Shown here in pieces: positions 55,775 to 63,547 of a DNA stretch of 64,000 nucleotides. Origin of the DNA: Noviherbaspirillum sp. Root189 (GTDB taxonomy: Bacteria > Pseudomonadota > Gammaproteobacteria > Burkholderiales > Burkholderiaceae_D); contig NZ_LMHZ01000056.1 in NCBI RefSeq assembly GCF_001428545.1, positions 238,297 to 302,296 on the forward strand. The letters are read 5' to 3'. A model generated the notes under the pieces. That model saw only the letters and a list, made by a program, of their open reading frames with translations, was not told where the DNA came from and searched no databases. Each line of letters starts with the position of its first letter. Position 1 is the first letter of the stretch. Position numbers and translations under genes: made by a program.

Positions 55775-57066
55775 GCGTAGGCCGCCCAACGCGAGGTGGA
55801 AGTGCTGCGAGCGTTGCGGATTGCCGGTGTTTTGTGGAACTCGCCATCCTTCATCACCGCCAGGATGCGCTCCGGATCCTGCAGTATGCGGATATCAGCC
55901 AACGGATCACCATCGATCAGAAGCATGTCGGCCAGATAGCCCTCCTTGACCTGTCCAAGTTCGTGCGGGCGCATCATCATTTCGCCGCCGTACCTGGTAG
56001 CCGAGATCAGCGCTTCCATGGTGGAAAAGCCGAGGTATTTGACGAAGTATTCCAGGTCGCGTGCATTGGTGCCATGCTTGATCCAGGCAAAGCCATAGTC
56101 GCCGCCCGGCAGGATGCGTACGCCGCGCTTGTGGATCTTCTTCATCGACTCGATCGCATGTTCGAGCTCACGGTGGTAGCCCATCGCCTTGGCGGCCTCC
56201 GGGGTGATGCCGTACTCGCTGGCGTTATAGCTGGTGTTGATTAGCCAGGCCAGCCCAGGCGCCACGAACACGCGGTGCTTGTTGGCTTCCAACAGGTCCA
56301 ACGCTTCATCGTCCGTAAAGCTGGCGTGGTAGATAACTTCAATGCCGTGACGAATGCACTGCTTGATCGATTCGCAAGAACGGGCGTGAGCCGCTACGCG
56401 CTTGCCGTGACGGCGCGCCTCTTCGACCAGCGCTGCGATCTCGGGGTCGGTGAACGGGCTGGATTCAGCCGAACTGCCGGCGATGTACTCACCGGAGAGA
56501 TTGATCTTGAGCGAATCGACGCCGTACTTGATGAAGGTGCGCGCCACCTTGCGCATCTCGTCGGCGCCGGTTGCCACGCAGCCGAAGCTCAACTCCGGAT
56601 ATGGCAGGTGCGGCCGGGTTTCATCACCGAGGCCGCCGATGGTGGTGATTTCCTGGCTGGCAGCCAAGTAGCGGGGCCCGGGAAATTCACCGGCATCGAT
56701 GGTGTTGCGCAGGACCACGTCCAGTCGGGCTTTGGCGGTAGCTGCCCCGACGCAGGAGGTCCAGCCCATGTCCAGGTAACGCTTGGCCACTCGCACGCAC
56801 CAGAGAATGTGCTCTTCCGGCGGCATCATCTGGATCGCTGACAGCGAAGGCTGGTCGTTCCAGGCGAAATGGGTATGGGCCTCGGTCATGCCCGGCATCA
56901 GAAAGGCGCCGGCGCCATCGATCACGGTAACGTCGCCTGGATGAAAGGTGCGAGCGCTGCGGGCGATGCGGGTGATGCGCTTGCCTTCGACCAGCACTTC
57001 GCCATGGTAAGGCTGGGTGCCGCTGCCGTCGAAGATGCGGACATTCGTGAACAGTACGTTGGCCAT
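55771..57066 (-). CDS. Metal-dependent amidohydrolase (imidazolonepropionase/prolidase-like)
   Basis: A 431-residue amidohydrolase-superfamily enzyme of the cytosolic type. Metal-ligand candidates are the HTH in MTEAHTHFAW, a Lys in SLKINLSGEYI (possible carboxylated Lys), His in VAAHARSC and IYHASF, and Asp in LPGGDYGFAW. It would hydrolyse an amide, lactam or lactone. AAGGAG precedes the ATG. It is co-transcribed with the transporter and two alpha/beta hydrolases, which suggests the imported compound carries a hydrolysable cyclic or amide bond (inference). Confidence 0.9.
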   Translation of the reverse strand: MANVLFTNVRIFDGSGTQPYHGEVLVEGKRITRIARSARTFHPGDVTVIDGAGAFLMPGMTEAHTHFAWNDQPSLSAIQMMPPEEHILWCVRVAKRYLDMGWTSCVGAATAKARLDVVLRNTIDAGEFPGPRYLAASQEITTIGGLGDETRPHLPYPELSFGCVATGADEMRKVARTFIKYGVDSLKINLSGEYIAGSSAESSPFTDPEIAALVEEARRHGKRVAAHARSCESIKQCIRHGIEVIYHASFTDDEALDLLEANKHRVFVAPGLAWLINTSYNASEYGITPEAAKAMGYHRELEHAIESMKKIHKRGVRILPGGDYGFAWIKHGTNARDLEYFVKYLGFSTMEALISATRYGGEMMMRPHELGQVKEGYLADMLLIDGDPLADIRILQDPERILAVMKDGEFHKTPAIRNARSTSTSRWAAYA

Positions 57067-57123
57067 GCTTGTCTCCTTGTCGGTGTTTTTTGCTGCCTGC
57101 TATCTGCTACCCGCGGCTGTTGT

Positions 57124-57909
57124 TCAGAAACGGCCAGCGTGGAATTCTTTCAGGTCACGCACGCACTCCTCCGGCCGCTCAAAGGTGGTCCAGTGCCCGC
57201 ATTGCGGATAGACGACAGTACGGCTGCCGGCGATGCGTTCACCGATAGCGCGCACCGACTGCGGCGGTGCGACCACGTCCTCGTCGCCGGTGACCAGCAG
57301 AGTCGGGCAGCCGATTTGCTCTACCGGCGGCGCAACTGCCTCGGCCAGTGCTTCGCAGCTTCGTGCATAGCCGTCCGGGTCCTGGCGCATCACGCTTTCA
57401 CGTACCATGGCCACGGTGACTGGCCGCTCGCGCCTGGTGCGGGCCGACAATGCGGAACCGACGATGGCATCCGCAATCTCCTGCATTGCTGCGACTCCGC
57501 CTTCGCGTGCCTTAGCAGCGCGGGCGCGGATGTTTGGGCGCGCGCCGTCTGGCGGGCACAGCAGCGGGCCAAACAGTGCCATGCTGCGCACTAGCCGCGG
57601 TTCCATCACGGCCACTTGGAAGCAGACGATGCTGCCGAGCGAATGGCCAAGGAAACGGGCACCGGTGATGTCCAGGCGCCGGCAGACGGCGATCACGCTT
57701 TCGGCCAGCCGTTCGATCGACAGCGGCCCTTCTACCCGCGCTGAACGCGCACTGCCGGGCATGTCGATGCGGATCTGACGCATCCCCGACAGAGCATGCT
57801 CGACTGGCGTCCAATTGTTGGAAGATCCACCAAGGCCGTGGATGCACACCACCGGCTCGCCTTCGCCGTCAACTTCTACAGCGATACGTTCAAAGAATGT
57901 TGTCGTCAT
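57124..57909 (-). CDS. Alpha/beta-hydrolase, paralogue 1
   Basis: A 261-residue alpha/beta hydrolase similar to enol-lactonases and C-C bond hydrolases. The oxyanion HGLGGSSNNW, nucleophile elbow GHSLGS, acid in VTGDEDVV and His in CGHWTTFE give a complete catalytic triad. It is closely related along its length to the next gene upstream, so the two arose by tandem duplication. The ribosome site is weak and probably coupled to upstream translation. Confidence 0.88.
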   Translation of the reverse strand: MTTTFFERIAVEVDGEGEPVVCIHGLGGSSNNWTPVEHALSGMRQIRIDMPGSARSARVEGPLSIERLAESVIAVCRRLDITGARFLGHSLGSIVCFQVAVMEPRLVRSMALFGPLLCPPDGARPNIRARAAKAREGGVAAMQEIADAIVGSALSARTRRERPVTVAMVRESVMRQDPDGYARSCEALAEAVAPPVEQIGCPTLLVTGDEDVVAPPQSVRAIGERIAGSRTVVYPQCGHWTTFERPEECVRDLKEFHAGRF

Positions 57910-57951
57910 TGGGTCGCTTATTCGTTGAAAGTGTTTTTCGGTATAAGGTGT

Positions 57952-58737
57952 TCATGCGGCCATGCGCAGGAAGCTATTGAGTTCGGCTCCGCAATGGGCC
58001 GGCTTCTCGAACGTCGGCCAGTGACCGCATCCTGCAAGCACCACCATGCGACTCGACGGAATGCGCGCCGCCATTTCCTGAACCGCCTTCACGGGAGCCA
58101 CGCCGTCCTGGTCACCGGTTACCAGCAACGTCGGCACCTCGATGCGCTCAATGGCTGCAGATTGGGCGCTTGCCAACGCCAGGCAACTTTGCGCATAACC
58201 CTGCGGTGACTGGCGCATGACGCTTTCCCTGACCAGCGCCACGGCAGCCGGCTGCTCGGCTCGGGTTTCCTGGCTGGTGGCGGCCGCGACGATGGTATCG
58301 GCTATTTCCTGCATGGCCGGCAGGCCGCCGCTGCCCGCTTTGGCGGCGCGGGCAATGATATGGGGTCGCGCTGCATCCGGTGGGCAGGTCAATGGGCCGA
58401 ACAGCGCCAGGCTTAGCACCAGTTTTGGGTGCCGGGTAGCAAGGTGCTGGCAGACGATCGTCCCCATTGAGTGGCCGATGAAGTGGGCGCTGGCTATGCC
58501 CAGATGCTGGCATACGGTCGCCACTGCCTCCACCATTTGCGCGATGCTCAAAGCGCTGTCGGTATTGGCAGAACGGCCGCTTCCCGGAAGGTCAATGCGC
58601 ACCACGCGGTAACCCTGCATCACCGGCAGCAGGGGCGTCCAGGTATTGCTGCTGCCGCCTAGGCCATGTACGCAGACGATAGCCGCTCCTTCGCCTTCTA
58701 CCTCGACTGCCAGGTTCGTGATAATTTGCGTCGCCAT
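57952..58737 (-). CDS. Alpha/beta-hydrolase, paralogue 2
   Basis: A 261-residue hydrolase, same length as its neighbour. Oxyanion HGLGGSSNTW, nucleophile GHSMGT, acid in VTGDQDGV and His in CGHWPTFE are in place. Shared stretches such as FGPLxCPPDxARP and VRESVMRQ show duplication. Retention of two complete triads suggests two substrates or two steps. GGGGAAAA precedes the ATG. Confidence 0.88.
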   Translation of the reverse strand: MATQIITNLAVEVEGEGAAIVCVHGLGGSSNTWTPLLPVMQGYRVVRIDLPGSGRSANTDSALSIAQMVEAVATVCQHLGIASAHFIGHSMGTIVCQHLATRHPKLVLSLALFGPLTCPPDAARPHIIARAAKAGSGGLPAMQEIADTIVAAATSQETRAEQPAAVALVRESVMRQSPQGYAQSCLALASAQSAAIERIEVPTLLVTGDQDGVAPVKAVQEMAARIPSSRMVVLAGCGHWPTFEKPAHCGAELNSFLRMAA

Positions 58738-58762
58738 GGTTTTCCCCTGTTAGATGGCGGAA

Positions 58763-59635
58763 TCAAACAAAGCGGTTTTCAATCGCGCCGAGGCCGTCGA
58801 TCTCGATGCGCACCACGTCGCCGGACTTGAGAAACCGGGGCGGCTGCAAGCCCATGCCGACGCCGGCCGGCGTGCCGGTGGCGATGACGTCGCCCGGATA
58901 CAGAGTGATGCCGCGCGAGACCGTCTCAATCAGGGTCGGGATGTCGAAAATCAGGTTTTCAGTTGGACCGTCCTGGCGCAGCTCGCCATTGACCCAACAG
59001 CGCACCCGGGTTCGGGTGCCGTCGAGTTCGTCGGCAGTCACAAGCCAGGGACCCATTGGGCAGAAATTATCGAAGGACTTGCCCATGTCCCATTGCTGAT
59101 GGCGCATCTGCACATCGCGGGCAGTAACGTCGTTGACAGCGGTATAGCCGAACACATGCTGCATCGCGTCGGCGCGCTGAATGTTCTTGCCACCACGGCC
59201 GATGACCACCGCCAGCTCCGCTTCGTAATCAATCTGCTCCGAGACTGCTGCGCCCGGCAGGCTGACATCGTCGTATGGGCCAACTACGCATTCAGGTACT
59301 TTAGTAAAAACAATTGGCCAAGACTCAGGATTGGCATCGTTGCCCTTGAATACCGACGCCTGCAATTCTTTGGCATGCGCGTGGTAATTGCGGCCGACGC
59401 ACCAGATGTTGCGACGTGGCAACGGAATCGGTGCTTCAAGTTTGATCGCCGAGACTTCCATCTCTGGCCCGTCCGTTGCCGGCAACATTTTTCCAGCCGC
59501 TACTATTTCGATGATCGCCAATGCGCCGCGCTCGGCTTGTTCCTTTGACAAAGCCAAGGGCGTCACCTTTGTCTGATCCGCCGACACCAGCCCGACGAAA
59601 CGTTGGCCGTCCACTCGATAACTTGCAATTCGCAT
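58763..59635 (-). CDS. Fumarylacetoacetate hydrolase-family protein
   Basis: A 290-residue FAH-family enzyme with an N-terminal accessory domain (1-75) and the catalytic barrel. The metal-binding acids appear in EQIDYEAELAVVIG, with WCVGRNYHAHAKEL before them and TGTPAGVGMGLQPP near the end. Relatives are hydratases, decarboxylases, isomerases or acylpyruvases in aromatic catabolism; I cannot choose among them. AAGGA precedes the ATG. It is the promoter-proximal gene of the large minus-strand cluster, divergent from the AraC gene. Confidence 0.9.
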   Translation of the reverse strand: MRIASYRVDGQRFVGLVSADQTKVTPLALSKEQAERGALAIIEIVAAGKMLPATDGPEMEVSAIKLEAPIPLPRRNIWCVGRNYHAHAKELQASVFKGNDANPESWPIVFTKVPECVVGPYDDVSLPGAAVSEQIDYEAELAVVIGRGGKNIQRADAMQHVFGYTAVNDVTARDVQMRHQQWDMGKSFDNFCPMGPWLVTADELDGTRTRVRCWVNGELRQDGPTENLIFDIPTLIETVSRGITLYPGDVIATGTPAGVGMGLQPPRFLKSGDVVRIEIDGLGAIENRFV

Positions 59636-59727
59636 TAGTTCATCCTTCCACGATGATGTTGCCGCCAGGGCAAGCTGCCAAGGCGCTGTTCAGGTGGATT
59701 CGAGTGTAGGAAGAGATGACAAAACGC

Positions 59728-59774
59728 GCTTATCGACCGGTCGCGTGGCTTATCTAGCTGTCTTAAGGCTTATC
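59728..59774. promoter_or_regulatory. Three direct repeats with 20-bp period, probable AraC operator
   Basis: GCTTATC occurs at 59728-59734, 59748-59754 and 59768-59774, exactly 20 bp apart, and the last two extend to GGCTTATC. Direct repeats about two helical turns apart are typical of AraC-family sites. They lie between the FAH gene start (59635) and the AraC gene (59870), so they could control both directions. Confidence 0.7.
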
Positions 59775-59869
59775 GCTGAGTCTGATATCTTTCGCATGAA
59801 TAGCTGATATCACTAAAAAGTGTGGTTACAATCGACCGACACGCCGAATACCGGTGGGAGGAGACAAGC

Positions 59870-60718
59870 ATGTCAGAGGCATACGCTTTTCACGAAGGCC
59901 CCTTCGGTCAGGCCATTGTGCTGGAGTCCCGTACCAGTCTCGTGGCGCACTCGCACACAGAGTCGCAGGTGGCGTTCTGGCTAGGCGGCGCCCGCGCCAA
60001 GGCCCAAGTCGGCAATACCATGGTGCATTACGCAGAGGATGTCGGCGTTGCGACCAATGCCTACCAGCTGCACGACATGGCGCTGCTGGAACAGAACGGC
60101 ACTGCGGTGTTCTTGCTGCTGATGATTTCCCGCGATTGGCTCAATGAGCGGCGTAAGGCCACCGGCCGCCCTTTTCTATTTCCTTGTCCTCGCATCCCGA
60201 TCGACGACAACCTGCGCAAGGCCTGCTGGCGGCTGCTGAACATTCTCATGACAAACAGCGGAAACCGTGCGCTGATCGATGCTGAAGCCGAAAGCCTGAT
60301 CGATGCCTCAGTTGCAGCGGCAACCGGCTCCAAGGAGGCAGCCGGCGTGCGGATGTTGCCGCCGCTGCTCGACCACCGCCTGCGCACTGCCATTTCTCTG
60401 ATGCGCGACCACGTTGGAGGCGGCATCGGCGTCGAGGAAATCGCCGAAAAAGTGGGCGTGTCGCGCGCGCATTTCTTTGTGCTCTTCAAAGAGCAGCTTA
60501 ACACCACACCCCAGGTATTCTGGAGCGCGCTGCGCGTGGAGGAAGCAATGCGGCGACTAATCGCACCCAAAGCGACGCTTACTGACGTCGCCTTCGATCT
60601 CGGGTTTTCTGCGCCCAGCAATTTCTCGCGCTTCTTTAAGGAACATATCGGCGTCTCCCCTTCCACTTTCAGGCGCGCGGCAATCGGCCAGTCCTCGCAG
60701 ACGCAGATGACAGCCTAG
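59870..60718 (+). CDS. AraC-family transcriptional regulator
   Basis: A 282-residue regulator. The N-terminal part (about 1-170) is a cupin-like sensing domain (SLVAHSHTESQVAFWLGG). The C-terminal part (about 185-275) holds two helix-turn-helix motifs (VEEIAEKVGVSRAHFFVLFKE and LTDVAFDLGFSAPSNFSRFF). GGGAGGAG before the ATG fixes the start. It is divergent from the 15-kb cluster and is its probable regulator. Its stop codon lies inside a 17-18 bp palindrome. Confidence 0.93.
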   Translation: MSEAYAFHEGPFGQAIVLESRTSLVAHSHTESQVAFWLGGARAKAQVGNTMVHYAEDVGVATNAYQLHDMALLEQNGTAVFLLLMISRDWLNERRKATGRPFLFPCPRIPIDDNLRKACWRLLNILMTNSGNRALIDAEAESLIDASVAAATGSKEAAGVRMLPPLLDHRLRTAISLMRDHVGGGIGVEEIAEKVGVSRAHFFVLFKEQLNTTPQVFWSALRVEEAMRRLIAPKATLTDVAFDLGFSAPSNFSRFFKEHIGVSPSTFRRAAIGQSSQTQMTA

Positions 60719-60751
60719 TGGTGGAAATAAGCAATTTCCACCACTAGGCTG
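60711..60751. repeat. Perfect palindrome at the end of the AraC gene
   Basis: The sequence from 60711 (CAGCCTAGTGGTGGAAAT) is repeated inverted up to 60751 around a 5-base loop, an 18-bp perfect stem containing the AraC stop codon. No T-run follows. It ends exactly where IS6-type transposase sequence begins, so it may be an inverted duplication made during insertion or deletion, now perhaps working as a 3' hairpin. Confidence 0.6.
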
Positions 60752-60850
60752 GTCAGTGACGATCTTGCGTGGGCCACTCGGATACTCGTCCAGCAGCCGC
60801 TGAAAGAAGCGCCTGGCGGCTGCCTTGTCACGGCGACTCTGCAACGGAAT
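60752..60850 (-). mobile_element. IS6-family transposase fragment
   Basis: Read on the minus strand, about 33 codons give LQSRRDKAAARRFFQRLL then EYPSGPRKIVTD, matching the part of IS6/IS26-type DDE transposases around the second catalytic region (memory of the family). Both sides break off abruptly: at the palindrome on one side and at the LysR remnant on the other. No terminal repeats or start codon remain, so it is inert. Confidence 0.6.
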
Positions 60851-60855
60851 GGCAT

Positions 60856-61128
60856 GGCCTGGGGCTGCCAAACATCGTTGTCGAGACCCGTTCCATCGTG
60901 GTTCTCAAAAGCCTGGTGATCAATGCCGGCTTTATTAGCTGGATGCCGGCACCGATGTACGAAGTCGAACGCAACGCAGGTCTGATTGACGCCCTGCCTA
61001 TCGAGGGAGCACATGCGGAACGTACCCTGACCGCTTTCCGTCGCCGCGAAGGACTGCTGCCAGGGCCCGCGGCAAAGCTGATCGAGGAACTGCGCAGGAT
61101 CGCTGAGGCTCCGGGCACCCGCGGCTGA
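60856..61128 (+). pseudogene. LysR-type regulator, C-terminal remnant
   Basis: About 88 codons (LPNIVVETRSIVVLKSLVIN, SWMPAPMYEVE, DALPIEG, RTLTAFRRREGLLP) correspond to the last part of a LysR effector-binding domain and end in a natural stop. The DNA-binding domain and first ~200 residues are gone, replaced by the transposase fragment. It shows that a regulator next to this cluster was lost. Confidence 0.7.
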
Positions 61129-61261
61129 CAAGCTTGCCGTTGCTACATCCGCACCGGCTATAAGGTCCAGGCTATGTTTGACATGCTGCTGCTTATATTC
61201 GTCGCGCATAGCCGACGGCATGGCGATTCCCATTTGGGGAAATGGTGACTTCTAGCACATT

Positions 61262-61362
61262 GGTATACCGTACCCCATCAGTACGGAGAATATCGCCCAC
61301 ATTTCGGCCTATTTTTACTTAAATTTAGCATCATGGTATACATTATATAAATCTTGGTGTAC
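61262..61362. promoter_or_regulatory. GGTATAC repeats upstream of the GntR gene
   Basis: GGTATACC at 61262-61269 (palindrome), GGTATAC at 61335-61341 and GGTGTAC at 61356-61362, in an AT-rich stretch just before the GntR start at 61406. GntR/FCD regulators commonly bind short GT...AC palindromes, so these are candidate autoregulatory operators. Confidence 0.45.
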
Positions 61363-61405
61363 TTTAATAGACATTAAAGAATGTATTAACCGAGACAATA
61401 AACGT

Positions 61406-62122
61406 ATGGACACCCAGACTGCCCGCCTGTTAGTCGAACTCCGCGACCTCATCATGAAGGGCGCCTTCGCCGCCGGCGAGCGCCTGGTCGAAGCGACGTT
61501 GTCGGAAAAACTGCAAGCATCCCGCACGCCGGTGCGCTCCGCGCTTTTGATGCTGGAACAGGAAGGCCTGGTGCAGCGCGTACAGGGCGGCGGTTACGTG
61601 GTGCGCAAGTACACAGCGCGCGAAGTTTCCCAGGCCATCGCAGTCCATGCCAACCTGGAGGGAATGGCCGCCCGCCTGCTTGCGGAGCAGGGAATGGCGC
61701 GAAATCTCAGTGACGAACTGCAGTCCTGTCTCGATGAAGGAGACCGGATCACCTCCGCCGAGAAGATGGAAATGGAAGCCATTGCCGCCTACCTCGAGAT
61801 GAACAACCGCTTTCATCAATTGATTGTTGATGCCTGCGGCAATGAGGTGCTCAAGCAATGTCTGGCATCGATAGACCGTATTCCATTTGCTTCCGCCGGC
61901 GGCATGCTGCCGTTCCAGTCCAAGCAAGCACATAGCGATGAACTGATGCGGTTCGCCCACCGCCAGCATCACATGCTGGTCGATGCCCTGCGACGCGGAC
62001 AAGGTGCGCGTGCGGCGGCGCTGTCAGAAGAACACAGGCAAATTGCCTTGCTGAACCTGAAGCACGCCACCGAACACAGCGGCGAAGACAATCTGATTCC
62101 TATCCTGCGTCTGGCTTCCTGA
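61406..62122 (+). CDS. GntR-family regulator with FCD ligand domain
   Basis: A 238-residue repressor-type regulator: GntR winged helix at about 5-70 (GERLVEATLSEKLQASRTPVR) and an FCD helical effector domain at about 80-215 with the expected acid/His metal-ligand pattern (NRFHQLI and the HRQHHMLVDAL end). It precedes and reads towards the Liv receptor gene 152 bp downstream, and probably controls it in response to a pathway acid. Confidence 0.93.
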   Translation: MDTQTARLLVELRDLIMKGAFAAGERLVEATLSEKLQASRTPVRSALLMLEQEGLVQRVQGGGYVVRKYTAREVSQAIAVHANLEGMAARLLAEQGMARNLSDELQSCLDEGDRITSAEKMEMEAIAAYLEMNNRFHQLIVDACGNEVLKQCLASIDRIPFASAGGMLPFQSKQAHSDELMRFAHRQHHMLVDALRRGQGARAAALSEEHRQIALLNLKHATEHSGEDNLIPILRLAS

Positions 62123-62182
62123 CAAGCCGGTCGCTTATCGGCACCGGCGCTGATGGTCCGCCGGCATATCGATGTGAATAGT

Positions 62183-62202
62183 CCTTTTCCGGCCGGAAAA
62201 GG
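62183..62202. promoter_or_regulatory. Perfect 20-bp palindrome upstream of the receptor gene
   Basis: CCTTTTCCGGCCGGAAAAGG is a perfect dyad without a loop, lying midway between the GntR stop and the receptor ATG at 62275. It could be an operator or the hairpin ending the GntR message. It does not match the GGTATAC sites. Confidence 0.5.
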
Positions 62203-62274
62203 CGCTGTGCCGTAGCATCCGCAATAAAACAAAAGATTCGTGCACCAACAAAGCATCACAACAACGGAGACAAC

Positions 62275-63483
62275 ATGAACTACCCTATCAATCTGAAACG
62301 CAGAACCCTCGCAGCTGCTCTCGCACTCGCTGCTGCTGCCGCTGCTGCAGTTCCCACCGTAAGTTTTGCCCAGGCCGACAAGCCGATTCGCGTTGGCTAC
62401 ACCATGTCGCGTACCGGCCCGTATGCGCCGGGCGCGCAAGTATCGCAGGAACCGAACTACCTGCTCTGGGCCGAACAGGTCAATGCCGCCGGTGGCCTGT
62501 CAGTCAAGGGCCAGAAGCGCAAGGTCGAACTCATTGCCTACGACGACCGCAGCGAAATCGAAACCGCTGTACGTACCTACGAAAAACTGATGGGCAGCGA
62601 CAAGGTCGATTTGATTCTGCCGCCTTGGGGCTCGGCGATGAACTTTGCGGTCGCCCCACTTGCCAACCGTTACGGCTATCCCTTCCTGGCGCCGACTGCG
62701 CTGTCCCGCAAGCTGATCGACATGCAGCTGCCGTATTTCTTTTCGCTGCTGCAGCAGCCGGACAAGATGATGGGCGCCCTCGCCGACATGCTCGCCGCAA
62801 ATGGCGTCAAAACCGCTGCGGTGATCTATATGGATGACCTGTTTGGCATCGAGAACATGGCATCGCTGCGGGTCGCCCTGAAGGAAAAGGGCATTCAGAT
62901 TGTCGAAAGCAAAAGCTATCCGCTCGGCGTGAAAGATTTGTCGCCGGTGCTCAAAAGCATCAAAACCATCAATCCGGACGCATTCATCGGCATTACCTAT
63001 CCGCCCGACACCATCCTGGCATCGACACAGGCGCGCGAGATCGAATTCAATCCGAAGTTCTTCTACGCCTCGGTTGGCACCGCATTCCCGCTCTACAAGC
63101 AGCGCATCGCCGCCAACGCGGAAGGCGTGCTCGGCATGGGCTCATGGAACCCGAAGGTGACACCTGCTGCCAAGGCCTATTTCGATGCGCATGCTGCGCA
63201 GATGAAGAAGGAACCGGACCGCTGGGCCAGCGGCCACGCATGGGCAGGCCTGCAGATTCTGCAGCAGGCGGTTGAGAAGGTCGGCCTCGATCGCAAGGCA
63301 TTGCGCGAGCATATCGCAGGCAACGAGTTTGACACCATCCTGGGCAAGATCCGCTTCCAGCGCGGCGAGAATGCGAGCATTCCGGGCACTGTCGGACAGT
63401 GGCAGGGTGGCGAATTCGAAGTCGTGTGGCCGCCGTCACGCGCCACAGCCAAGCTCGTGACGGCCAAGCCGGCCTGGAAGTAA
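62275..63483 (+). CDS. Liv-type substrate-binding protein
   Basis: Periplasmic receptor of 402 residues. A long Ala-rich signal peptide ends at VSFAQA (about residue 34), then KPIRVGYTMSRTGPYAPGAQ. This subgroup, with LILPPWGSAMNFAVAPLANRYGYPF, is common among betaproteobacterial receptors of unknown ligand. Strong context: a GntR regulator upstream and a LivH gene 64 bp downstream. Confidence 0.92.
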   Translation: MNYPINLKRRTLAAALALAAAAAAAVPTVSFAQADKPIRVGYTMSRTGPYAPGAQVSQEPNYLLWAEQVNAAGGLSVKGQKRKVELIAYDDRSEIETAVRTYEKLMGSDKVDLILPPWGSAMNFAVAPLANRYGYPFLAPTALSRKLIDMQLPYFFSLLQQPDKMMGALADMLAANGVKTAAVIYMDDLFGIENMASLRVALKEKGIQIVESKSYPLGVKDLSPVLKSIKTINPDAFIGITYPPDTILASTQAREIEFNPKFFYASVGTAFPLYKQRIAANAEGVLGMGSWNPKVTPAAKAYFDAHAAQMKKEPDRWASGHAWAGLQILQQAVEKVGLDRKALREHIAGNEFDTILGKIRFQRGENASIPGTVGQWQGGEFEVVWPPSRATAKLVTAKPAWK

Positions 63484-63547
63484 GCCACCGGCCTGTAGCA
63501 GTTCGCCGCAGCTCATAGCAGTCCGCAGCACTTTTCGAGTATAGAAA

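Noticed and set aside
60557-60871. A minus-strand open frame of 104 codons across the AraC end
   Set aside because: Only the ~33 codons at 60752-60850 resemble transposase; the rest is antisense to the AraC gene and not a real protein.
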